A stretch of 64,000 nucleotides of DNA from Micromonospora gifhornensis (GTDB lineage: Bacteria; Actinomycetota; Actinomycetes; Mycobacteriales; Micromonosporaceae). The position numbers were made by a program, and so were the translations under genes. The notes beneath the pieces were generated by a model. That model had not been told where the DNA came from and searched no databases. It saw only the letters and a list, made by a program, of their open reading frames with translations. The number at the start of each line of letters is the position of its first letter. Position 1 is the first letter of the stretch. Shown here in pieces: positions 15,227 through 22,829 of this stretch. The stretch covers positions 1-64,000 of the forward strand of contig NZ_BOPA01000036.1 of NCBI RefSeq assembly GCF_016863515.1, read 5' to 3'.

Positions 15227-18069
15227 CCGCCCCCACCACCGCCGACCCCGCCGTCTCCGCCGCGGCCCCTGCCGCTTCCACCGATGTCGGTGCGTTCGCC
15301 GCGTTGCGGGAGCAGCTCACCGACGCCGCCGCCGCGTTCGCCGGCGGCCCGGACGCCCTCGCCGACATCCTCACCGGGATCGTCGACGACGTCGACCGGG
15401 CGTTGGGCGAACGGCTGGAGATCTTCCCGGTGTGCCATCACTCGCCGGCCTCCGCGCTGGCGATGGTGCGTCGGCTGCGGCAGAAGCAGCCCCGGGTGAT
15501 CTACCTGGAGCTCTGTGAGGATCTCCAGCCGGTGTTGACGGAGCTGCGCAACTGCCGGCTGCCGGTGGCGGTGCAGGCGTTCGCCTCGGAACTCGACGGT
15601 TTTCCCGCCGCGTGGGCGCCGTTGAGTGTGATCGCGCCGGTCACCGAGGCGTCGGCGGAATACCAGGCCATCGCGTACGCGCTGGAGACGCCGGGCGTGG
15701 AACTGGTGCTGGTGGACCGGTCCACCGACCACGTCTTCCAGTGGTCGCCGCGCGACGAGTCCCCGACGTCGGAGGAGTCCACTGTCGACGGGGCCGATGA
15801 CCAGGCCGCGCTGCACGGTGATGCGGTCGGGGTGGAGATCGGCGACCTGCGGCCCCGGTTCGCCGAGTTGGAGGCGTACCTGCTGCACCACGGCAAGGTG
15901 CGGCACTGGTCGGAATGGTGGGACAGCTACGTCGAGCGGCCCCTGGCGACCGCCGACCACGACACCTACCGCCAGGTGATGGTGCTGATCGGCAGCCTGT
16001 TCCGGCGGCTGCGTCCGTCGTCGTCGGAGCGTACCGACCGCGACGAGGATCGCGAGCGCTACATGTGGACCAGGATCCGGCAGCACCTGGCCGCCACCGG
16101 CGCGGACCCGGCCGACTGTCTGTACGTCTGCGGGGCGTTCCACGCCGCCAGCCGGGTCGAACAGTTCGGCCTCGACTCCCCCGCCCCCGACTTCGACATC
16201 ACCGCCCGCACCGCGACCCGGTGGCAGTACGGGCTGATCCCGTCCAGCCACTCGGCGATCGAGGCCCAGTTCGGTCTCGCGCCCGGGTCGGTGTCGATCG
16301 CCGCCGCCACCTGGAGCAAGGCGGTGAGCGTCTCGGGCGTGACGCCGTACCGGTTGGGGGGTCAGCGGGGTGCGACGGGCCGTAAGCGACGTGGCAAGCC
16401 GGAGGCCGTGCCGGTCGGGCCGGTCACCGACCGGCTCTCCGGTTTCCTCGCCGCGCCGCCGACCCCGGACGGGCTGGACGAGGCGGAGCTGCGCAGGTGG
16501 TGCGTGGACATCGTCCGGTTGGCCCGCCGCAACGGGTATCTGGCCAGCACCGCCGACGCGATCGCGGTGTTCGAGACCTCGATCCTGCTGGCCGGGCTGC
16601 GCAACCGGGCCCGACCCACTCCGTACGACTTCGCCGACGCGGCGGTGACCTGCATCGAGAAGGATGTCGTACCGGGTCGGCGGGACGTGCGGCGGCTCTG
16701 CGAGATCCTGCTCGGCGGGGACCGGATCGGCCAGGTCGGCTACGACGCCCTGCCGCCGTTGGCCCGTGACGTGCTGCACCGACTTGAGCCGCTCGGGCTG
16801 GACCTGGAGAAACGCACCGTGCAGCGGGCGCTGCTGGACCTTCAGGGCAGCCCGGAGCTGGCCGGTTGCTCGGATCTGCTGTGGATGCTGCGGCACCTGC
16901 TGCCGCCGGGCGCGGTCCGGCCGATCATGGGTGAGCGTCGGCTGGGCCACCGGTCGATCCAGGAGAGCTGGGATCTGGCGCTGGGTCGCCACCAACGGGC
17001 GCTCATCGAACTCGGCTACGAGGGGGTGACCGTCGAGCAGGTGCTGGAGCAGCGCCTGCGGCGGGCGGCGCACGGCCCCGAGGCGACGGCCGTCAGCGCC
17101 CTGACGGCGGTCGAGGACGCCATCACGCTGTTGAACAGCCCTCGGCTGGTCGAGGAGTTGGGTGCCCGGGCGGTCGAGTTGCTCGCCGGCGAACGTACCG
17201 TCGACGACGCCCCGGACGTGCTGCGCCGCATCCGCCGCCTGCTCGCCCACCACCAGGCCACCGCGCCGAAGCTGCCGGCCTGGTGCGAGGCGTTCGTGAC
17301 CACCGGGTACGCCCACTACTGCACGCTGCTGCCGACCGCGTTCGTCGATCAGGAGACCGGCGTACGGCAGGTCGGGGCGATGCTCGGTTTCCTGTTCAGC
17401 CTGGAGAGCCTGGCGTTGTCGCTGGGCTGCGACCGGTCCCAGCTCGAACTCGCGGTGGGCCAGTCCCATCCCGAGGCGCCACCCAAGGTCGCCCTGCTCT
17501 GGGCCGCCCACCACCAGCTCGGCATGCTGCCGTTGACGCAGTTGCGGCAGCGGTGCCGGGAACTGCTGTCCAACCCGCTGGTGGTGCCGGCCTTCCCGCA
17601 GTACCTGTCCGGTTTCGTGCACGCGCTGGAGCCGGTGCCTGGGCTGACGCCGTTCGTGGTGGAGACGATGTCGACCGCGTTCGCCCGGCTGCCCGACCCG
17701 GTGCTGCTGCCCTGGCTACCCAACCTGATCACCGCGCTGCGTGAGCACGGGCCGGAGTTGGTGCCGTTGCTGGTCCGGGAGGCCGGGCGGACCTTCCCGG
17801 GCACGCTGTCCACGCTAGATTCCTGGGTGCCGCCCTGGTCGGGCACCGCTCCCGCGGCCACACCGGTCGTCCGGCAGCGGCCCGTGGGGCAGGTGCACGG
17901 CCTACTGTCCGACAACCGGGAGCCGGTGGACGCGGTCGCCGCACTGCTCGGTGTCGAGGGTGGTTGGCAAAGCCCCGACGACGGCGCGCCGAATTCCGCC
18001 GCAGCCGCTCTCGCACAGGCGCATCCGCGATCCGCCGAGGCGATCGGGATGGTGTTGCGCCTGCCGTGA
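15223..18069 (+). CDS. DUF5682-like large protein, last gene of the VWA/MoxR operon
   Basis: A 948-residue protein starting at GTG 15223, which overlaps the ATPase stop (GTGA). The motif IFPVCHHSPASALAMVRRL followed by RVIYLELCEDLQPV near residues 67-105 is the hallmark by which I assign it to DUF5682. These N-terminal motifs loosely recall the TraB/TIKI-like metal-dependent fold, but that link is an inference. The remaining 600 residues are helical. It occurs with SWIM, VWA and MoxR genes in many genomes and may be the effector or core of the complex. Confidence 0.75.
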   Translation: MTAPTTADPAVSAAAPAASTDVGAFAALREQLTDAAAAFAGGPDALADILTGIVDDVDRALGERLEIFPVCHHSPASALAMVRRLRQKQPRVIYLELCEDLQPVLTELRNCRLPVAVQAFASELDGFPAAWAPLSVIAPVTEASAEYQAIAYALETPGVELVLVDRSTDHVFQWSPRDESPTSEESTVDGADDQAALHGDAVGVEIGDLRPRFAELEAYLLHHGKVRHWSEWWDSYVERPLATADHDTYRQVMVLIGSLFRRLRPSSSERTDRDEDRERYMWTRIRQHLAATGADPADCLYVCGAFHAASRVEQFGLDSPAPDFDITARTATRWQYGLIPSSHSAIEAQFGLAPGSVSIAAATWSKAVSVSGVTPYRLGGQRGATGRKRRGKPEAVPVGPVTDRLSGFLAAPPTPDGLDEAELRRWCVDIVRLARRNGYLASTADAIAVFETSILLAGLRNRARPTPYDFADAAVTCIEKDVVPGRRDVRRLCEILLGGDRIGQVGYDALPPLARDVLHRLEPLGLDLEKRTVQRALLDLQGSPELAGCSDLLWMLRHLLPPGAVRPIMGERRLGHRSIQESWDLALGRHQRALIELGYEGVTVEQVLEQRLRRAAHGPEATAVSALTAVEDAITLLNSPRLVEELGARAVELLAGERTVDDAPDVLRRIRRLLAHHQATAPKLPAWCEAFVTTGYAHYCTLLPTAFVDQETGVRQVGAMLGFLFSLESLALSLGCDRSQLELAVGQSHPEAPPKVALLWAAHHQLGMLPLTQLRQRCRELLSNPLVVPAFPQYLSGFVHALEPVPGLTPFVVETMSTAFARLPDPVLLPWLPNLITALREHGPELVPLLVREAGRTFPGTLSTLDSWVPPWSGTAPAATPVVRQRPVGQVHGLLSDNREPVDAVAALLGVEGGWQSPDDGAPNSAAAALAQAHPRSAEAIGMVLRLP

Positions 18070-18118
18070 TCCCCGCGCCCTCTCCCGCCCCGAAGCCGCT
18101 GCCAGCCGTCGCATCGGG

Positions 18119-18168
18119 CTGGCGGGCTGGCGGGCTGGCGGCCGGGCTGGCGGCCGGGCTGGCGGGCG
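18119..18168. repeat. Short GC-rich tandem repeat (GGCGGGCTGGCGGCC type)
   Basis: About 50 bp made of imperfect 8- to 12-bp units based on GGCGGGCT and GGCGGCCGGGCT. It follows the stop of the DUF5682 gene and precedes the inverted repeat at 18170. No coding role is seen. Confidence 0.6.
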
Positions 18169-18169
18169 C

Positions 18170-18238
18170 GATCTTGCACTCTTGGTCGCCCTTATGCGGC
18201 ATTCGCCCACTCATGTCCCGACCGAAAGTGCAAGATCG
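18170..18238. repeat. REP-like inverted repeat between convergent genes
   Basis: Left arm GATCTTGCACTCTTGGTCG (18170-18188) and right arm CGACCGAAAGTGCAAGATC (18219-18237) pair at 17 of 19 positions around a 30-bp loop. It sits between the converging DUF5682 and SpoIIE-phosphatase genes, so it could act as a two-way terminator. It could also be a member of a dispersed GATCTTGCACTT-type repeat family in these genomes. Confidence 0.6.
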
Positions 18239-18281
18239 ATCTTCTTGTCGGGCGGGGTGGGTGGCGGGCCTGTCCGCCCGC

Positions 18282-19493
18282 TCAGTCGGGGCGGCGGATG
18301 GCCAGCAGGGCGACGTCGTCGGTCGGGGGCTCGTCGACCGCTGCCGCCATGATGTGGTCGCACAGCGCCTCGGCGGGCCCCGACTCGATGGCGTCGGCGA
18401 GACGCGCGATGCCGGTGTCGATCAGTTCGCCGCGGCGCTCCACAAGTCCGTCGGTGTAGAAGACGAGCGTCGCGCCGGGCGGCAGGTCGACCACTGTGGT
18501 GTGGCGGCCGGCCGGGGGCGTGCCGACACCGAACGGTCGGTCCACGACGACGTCCACCAGACGGGTGGGCTCGCCGGGCACGGCCAGCAGCGGCCGGAGG
18601 TGACCTGCGCAGGAGAGGTGCACCGTGGCGCGGTCAGGTGCGATGAGGGCGTAGAGGGCGGTGGTGAGGGTGCCCGCCTCGAAATGGTGGATCTTGCGGT
18701 CGAGGGCGGTCAGCACCTCGGCGGGATCGTCGCGGTCGAGGGCGTAGGCGCGTAGCGCACTGCGGATGCGCCCCATCACGACGGCGGAGGGCAGTCCGTG
18801 ACCGGAGACATCGCCGATGACCGCGCCGAGCCACCCCGACGGCAGGTTGAACACGTCGTACCAGTCGCCGCCGATGCCGAGGTCGTGGCCGGGGACGTAC
18901 CGGGCGGCCAGGTCCAGGCCGGAGATGTCGGGCAGCCGGCTGGGCAGCAGGCTGCGTTGCAGGGCGAGCGCCGCCTGCCGGTCGAGGATCTGCGCCCGGA
19001 CCTGCCCGGCGGAGCTGGCGCGGTCGGCGACGAGCTGCAACAGCTGCACGTCCTCGGGGCCGAAGCGCCGCAGGGTCAGGGAACCGACGTGCAGCACGCC
19101 GACGAGGCTGCCGTTGGCGAGCATGGGCACGCCCAGCAGGGCGCGTACCCCCGCGTCGAGCAGGATCGGGTTGACCACGTCGTTAGGGGTGACGTCGTAG
19201 ATCATCACGGGGGCGGTGGTGGCCGCGACGCGGCCGGCGAAACCCTCACCGACCCGGATCCGGAATCCGCGACGTACCTCTTCTTCCAGGCCCTTGGCCG
19301 CGGTCGCGACGAGTTCGCCGGAGTGCCCGTCCAGCAGCAGGATGGTGGCGGTATCTACCTTGAGCAGGTCCCGGACCCGATCGAGCAGCTCATCGAACAG
19401 ATCGACGATGTTCAGACCCGACAGAGCTCGGTCGGTGATCGCCTCGAATCGGCGCAACCGCTCCTCGTTCGTCATCAGCTCGCCTTCGGCCAC
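18282..19493 (-). CDS. GAF-domain PP2C/SpoIIE-type protein phosphatase
   Basis: A 403-residue soluble protein. A GAF sensor domain (about 25-165, including VGEGFAGRVAATTAPVMIYDV) is followed by a short helix and a SpoIIE-type phosphatase domain from about 185. Metal-binding segments are GGDWYDVF, IGDVSGHGLPSA and FYTDGLVERRG, ending in PTDDVALL. It should dephosphorylate a Ser/Thr on an anti-sigma antagonist in a partner-switching pathway. The anti-sigma kinase encoded just upstream at 20024 is a likely partner; no STAS-domain antagonist is in the window. Confidence 0.9.
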   Translation of the reverse strand: MAEGELMTNEERLRRFEAITDRALSGLNIVDLFDELLDRVRDLLKVDTATILLLDGHSGELVATAAKGLEEEVRRGFRIRVGEGFAGRVAATTAPVMIYDVTPNDVVNPILLDAGVRALLGVPMLANGSLVGVLHVGSLTLRRFGPEDVQLLQLVADRASSAGQVRAQILDRQAALALQRSLLPSRLPDISGLDLAARYVPGHDLGIGGDWYDVFNLPSGWLGAVIGDVSGHGLPSAVVMGRIRSALRAYALDRDDPAEVLTALDRKIHHFEAGTLTTALYALIAPDRATVHLSCAGHLRPLLAVPGEPTRLVDVVVDRPFGVGTPPAGRHTTVVDLPPGATLVFYTDGLVERRGELIDTGIARLADAIESGPAEALCDHIMAAAVDEPPTDDVALLAIRRPD

Positions 19494-19595
19494 GCAGGCA
19501 GCCTAGCCGCCGAGGGACCGTCGATGCCCTTCAGGAGCCTGGGCGCGGGCTCGGCGTGGCAGAGCACCCTGGGCCAGGGTCCCACGGCTGTTCGG

Positions 19596-20024
19596 TTACC
19601 TCGGGTCGTCGTCTCGCGCTGCGGCTTCCCCGGCGGGCGGGTCAGCCCGCCGCACCGCGAAACGGAGGCGGACGATGGTGCAGTCGGGCTCGGCGTACGC
19701 GGTCACCTCGTCGCAGAGGCGCGCCACGATGGCGAGCCCCCGTCCCCGCTCCGCATCCGGCGTCGGCATGGCGCGGGGCACCGTGCGCATCGGGCCGCTG
19801 TCGACGACCTCGCAGTAGACCGACGCGTCGTCGCACCAGATGCGGACCTGCCCGCCGCCGCCGGTGTGCTGCAAGGTGTTGGTGACCAGTTCGTTGACCG
19901 CGATCGCCAGAGCGTCGGTCGAGTCGGCCGTCAAGCCGAGACGGTGTGCCTGCTCCCGTACGAAGGCCCGAACCAAGGGAAGATCGTCGACGACGCGGTA
20001 GGGCATCACGGTGGCGTTGCGCAT
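19596..20024 (-). CDS. RsbW-like ATP-binding anti-sigma regulatory protein
   Basis: A 142-residue single HATPase_c domain. The N box is ALAIAVNELVTNTLQHT and the G-region ERGRGLAIVARLCDEV. Proteins of this size and layout are serine kinases that bind sigma factors or their antagonists. It lies 102 bp upstream of the GAF-SpoIIE phosphatase on the same strand, a usual pairing. The target sigma factor cannot be named. Confidence 0.85.
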   Translation of the reverse strand: MRNATVMPYRVVDDLPLVRAFVREQAHRLGLTADSTDALAIAVNELVTNTLQHTGGGGQVRIWCDDASVYCEVVDSGPMRTVPRAMPTPDAERGRGLAIVARLCDEVTAYAEPDCTIVRLRFAVRRADPPAGEAAARDDDPR

Positions 20025-20159
20025 GGTCTCGTTTCGAGCGCCTTGTCGGAAGCAGGAACCTACCGTACCGCGCGATCCCGCCAGGGTGTTCGGCCTGCCT
20101 CGGCACTGTCAACCGCGACCGGCCGGATCCCCTACCGCCGCAGCCGATCGGGTGATCGG

Positions 20160-21152
20160 TCAGCCGGGCGAGGTGGAGGTGAGTCGCCCTCGCCCCGCCG
20201 GAGGTCGCGGCTCGCGGTGGCGCCGCCGGGCCCGGGCGGTGACGAAACCGCTGGCTCCGATCATCAGGTACAGCCCGCCGAACAGCCAGAAGGCCGCGAA
20301 CAGCAAGCCCCGGTCGACCATCGCGAAGACCATGACCAGCGCGCCGGCCAGCGCGGTCAGCGCGTAGCCGGCCCGCAGGCCGTACGCACACAACGCGCCG
20401 ATGACGAGCGGCCCGACGATCCACAGCAGCACACCCACCCACTCGACACCCACCGAGCCGGTGGCCGCCGAGAAGGCGAGCAGCAGCCCGGGCAGGAGCA
20501 CCACCGCCGTGGCGGCCAGGCGCCAGGAGCGTACGGCGACCCGGCCGGGGTTTCGCCGCATCGCCCACGGCACGACCGTCGCCGCCCAGAGCATGAGCAC
20601 GAGGGGAACGTAGTAGAGGCCGATCTCGCCGCCGGCGCAGGCGAGCGCGGTGAGCATCCCGGCACCGGCGAGCCCTGCCCCACCGCGCAGTCGGGCGGGC
20701 AGCACCATGGGCGCAGCCGCGATCAGCGCGGGCAGCAGGGTGAGCAAGGCGAATCCGGGGCCGAACCGCTGCATGATGCTCTGCCCGTCGGGGCCGGCCT
20801 GGGTCAGGTCCGACGGCAGTGCGGCGGACGGCAGCAGGAAGCTCACGCAGACGGCGGTCAGTACGCCGAGCGCCACGGCGATCGACCGCAGGGTCCGCCC
20901 GGCACGGGCCGCGCGGTCCGTGGTGCCGTCGGCGAGGGTGAGTTCGTCGCGCGCCTGCCTCGCCACGTCCTGTGGGCTGCCGAGACCGGCCAGGGCCTGG
21001 TCGATGCTCCGTCCGCTGTCCAGGGCGTCGACGATGTGCGCGCGGACGTCCTCGATGATCTCGCGCACCGTGTCGGGTGGCGCGTCGGCCAGTTCCGCGC
21101 CGAGCGCCCGCAGGTAGCTCTCCGCCGCTTCGGGCAGCGCGCCGTTGCTCAT
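20160..21152 (-). CDS. HAAS-domain membrane protein (permease prefix domain)
   Basis: A 330-residue protein. The first 75 residues are a HAAS-type helical domain (SYLRALGAELADAPPDTVREIIEDVRAHI) that usually accompanies PadR regulators. The rest contains about seven to eight membrane helices. Its ATG overlaps the PadR stop by 4 nt (ATGA). PadR/HAAS pairs in actinomycetes often control membrane or drug-response functions; its own activity is unknown. Confidence 0.8.
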   Translation of the reverse strand: MSNGALPEAAESYLRALGAELADAPPDTVREIIEDVRAHIVDALDSGRSIDQALAGLGSPQDVARQARDELTLADGTTDRAARAGRTLRSIAVALGVLTAVCVSFLLPSAALPSDLTQAGPDGQSIMQRFGPGFALLTLLPALIAAAPMVLPARLRGGAGLAGAGMLTALACAGGEIGLYYVPLVLMLWAATVVPWAMRRNPGRVAVRSWRLAATAVVLLPGLLLAFSAATGSVGVEWVGVLLWIVGPLVIGALCAYGLRAGYALTALAGALVMVFAMVDRGLLFAAFWLFGGLYLMIGASGFVTARARRRHREPRPPAGRGRLTSTSPG

Positions 21153-21487
21153 GTTTCCTCCGCTATCAGTTCATCCACGTGCGGCTGGATGTCACGCCAC
21201 ACCGCCGCGAACACCCGCAACTGCGCCCGGCCCTGGGTGGTGATCGCGTAGTACCGCCGGGCATGCCCCTGTTCGGGGGTCAGCCAGTGGGTCTCGACGC
21301 TGCCCGCCTGTCGCATCCGGGCCAGCAGCGGGTACAGGCTGCCCTCGCTGGCGATCAGACCGCGGGCGGCGAGCCAGTCCGCCAACTCCAGGCCGTACAT
21401 GTCGCGTTGCGAGAGCAGCGCGAGCACGCAGTACTCAAGGACGCCCTTACGGATGTTTGTGGTGATCCGCTCGCGCGTGTTGTCCAT
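21149..21487 (-). CDS. PadR-family transcriptional regulator
   Basis: A 112-residue winged-helix protein: LEYCVLALLSQRDMYGLELADWLAARGLIASEGSLYPLLARMRQAG is the family signature, followed by the wing YYAITTQGRAQL and a short C-terminal helix. It is translationally coupled to the HAAS membrane protein. Overlapping palindromes directly upstream of the ATG are likely its own operator. Confidence 0.9.
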   Translation of the reverse strand: MDNTRERITTNIRKGVLEYCVLALLSQRDMYGLELADWLAARGLIASEGSLYPLLARMRQAGSVETHWLTPEQGHARRYYAITTQGRAQLRVFAAVWRDIQPHVDELIAEET

Positions 21488-21492
21488 GGCAA

Positions 21493-21513
21493 CAAGATAC
21501 CTTGCATAGCAAG
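21493..21513. promoter_or_regulatory. Probable PadR operator with overlapping palindromes
   Basis: CAAGATACCTTG (21493-21504) and CTTGCATAGCAAG (21501-21513) overlap just 6 bp upstream of the PadR start codon. The position fits autorepression. Prediction from symmetry only. Confidence 0.45.
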
Positions 21514-21570
21514 ACCTCTGGCGAGGGGGTGCCGGTCACGAGCAACCCTGAGGATCACCGTTGGCGAGCT

Positions 21571-21607
21571 GTGCAAACGTACGTTTGCACAAACGCATGT
21601 TTGCATT
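21571..21607. promoter_or_regulatory. Double palindromic operator for the ArsR-type regulator
   Basis: GTGCAAACGTACGTTTGCAC (21571-21590) is a perfect 20-bp palindrome. A second, weaker copy, CAAACGCATGTTTGC (21590-21604 region), overlaps its end. The pair lies 12-48 bp upstream of the ArsR-type gene start, so autoregulation is likely. Confidence 0.65.
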
Positions 21608-21618
21608 AAGGTGGGTTC

Positions 21619-21966
21619 ATGGCATCTCCACTCGTCGCATCGGGGCCGGAGCTCGACTCGGCCTTCGCCGCCCTCGGTGACCCCGTCCGCCGCGCCCTGG
21701 TGACTCGCCTCGCGCGCGGCGACGCCACCGTGGGTGAACTCGCCCAGCCCTTCGACCTGACCCCACAGGCGATCTCGCACCACGTCGGTGTCCTGCGGCG
21801 GTGTGGTCTGGTCGAGCAGCGGCGCGAGGGCACCCGACGTCCCTGCCGGCTCAGGGTCGACCAGCTGGCCCGGCTCGGCACCTGGATCGACGAGCAGCGC
21901 CGCGCCTGGGACGACCGCCTCGACGCCCTTGAACAGCACCTCAGCCAGGACGGAGCGACCCGTTGA
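21619..21966 (+). CDS. ArsR-family transcriptional regulator
   Basis: A 115-residue winged-helix protein: ALGDPVRRALVTRLARGDATVGELAQPFDLTPQAISHHVGVLRRCGLV is the helix-turn-helix with recognition helix. No metal-binding ELCVCDL motif is seen, so this is the type that controls AHSA1-like genes rather than a metal sensor. The next gene starts at a TTG inside its stop (TTGA). Start ATG 21619 follows AAGGTGGG. Confidence 0.9.
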   Translation: MASPLVASGPELDSAFAALGDPVRRALVTRLARGDATVGELAQPFDLTPQAISHHVGVLRRCGLVEQRREGTRRPCRLRVDQLARLGTWIDEQRRAWDDRLDALEQHLSQDGATR

Positions 21967-22397
21967 CCGCCGGCGCCAAACGTCGTGGCGACGAACTCAT
22001 CGCCAGACGTCGTCTCTCCGCCGAGCCGGAGCGGGTCTGGGCCGCCCTCACCTCACCGGCGAGCGTGGCGGCCTTCTGGGGCGGCTCGCACGCCACCGTG
22101 CCGCCCGATTCGGTGACCCTCGACCTGCGCCCCGGCGGGGAGTTCGCACTCGACACCCGTGCTCCGGACGGCACGACCCGCCGGCTCCGGTTCGTCTACG
22201 TGTGCGTCGCCGCACCACACGAACTCGTCTTCGACGAGCCAGTCACCGGCCTGCGCACCACCATGAGCCTCCGCCCTGCCGACGGCGGCACGGATCTCAC
22301 CGTCCACCAACGTCGACTGCCACCCGAGTTGCAGACCACCCAGGCGGCCGACGGGCTCGCCGCGATCCTCGACGCCCTCGCCGCACACCTGGCGTGA
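21963..22397 (+). CDS. AHSA1/SRPBCC-domain protein
   Basis: A 144-residue protein with the START-like AHSA1 pattern: ARRRLSAEPERVWAALTSPASVAAFWG, LDLRPGGEFALDTR and YVCVAAPHELVFDE. Genes of this kind are typically co-transcribed with an ArsR-type repressor, as here, and their ligands are mostly unknown. Start is TTG 21963, overlapping the regulator's stop codon. Confidence 0.85.
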   Translation: MTAGAKRRGDELIARRRLSAEPERVWAALTSPASVAAFWGGSHATVPPDSVTLDLRPGGEFALDTRAPDGTTRRLRFVYVCVAAPHELVFDEPVTGLRTTMSLRPADGGTDLTVHQRRLPPELQTTQAADGLAAILDALAAHLA

Positions 22398-22426
22398 CGC
22401 GACGCCACACCGTCAGAGAGAAGACA

Positions 22427-22783
22427 ATGAGCCAGCAGATCCAACGCCACCTCGTCGCGGAGTACTTCGAAGGCTTCCGGACGAGCGATCACCAGCGCAT
22501 CCTCGCGACCCTCACCGACGACGTCCAGTGGGTCATCCACGGCCACCGGATTACCCACGGCAAGGCGGAGTTCGACGCCGAGATCGAGAATCCGGCCTTC
22601 ACCGGCAGTCCCGAGCTCGACATCGAACGCATCCACGAGGACGGCCCGGTCGTCATCACCACCGGTGAGGGCCGCGGGACCAGCGTCGACCACGGGCCGT
22701 TCCGGTTCGCCTTCAACGACCTGTTCACGTTCCGCGACGGGCTCATCGCCCGCGTCGACTCCTACGTCGTCCCGCTGCCCTGA
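22427..22783 (+). CDS. SnoaL-like NTF2-fold protein
   Basis: A 118-residue protein: HLVAEYFEGFRTSDHQRILATLTDDVQWVIHGHRITHGKAEFDAEI is the NTF2-like start and FRFAFNDLFTFRDGLIARVDSYV the conserved end. Such proteins act as isomerases, hydrolases or ligand binders. ATG 22427 has AGAGAGAAG upstream. It is the third gene of the ArsR operon, 29 bp after the AHSA1 gene. Confidence 0.8.
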   Translation: MSQQIQRHLVAEYFEGFRTSDHQRILATLTDDVQWVIHGHRITHGKAEFDAEIENPAFTGSPELDIERIHEDGPVVITTGEGRGTSVDHGPFRFAFNDLFTFRDGLIARVDSYVVPLP

Positions 22784-22829
22784 CTCGGGTGACCCGACCT
22801 GCCGTCGGTCGCACCCCGACCGGTACGGC

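Noticed and set aside
15025..17622. 865-codon minus-strand frame opposite the DUF5682 gene
   Set aside because: No recognisable motif, and the plus strand has coupled starts and conserved motifs.
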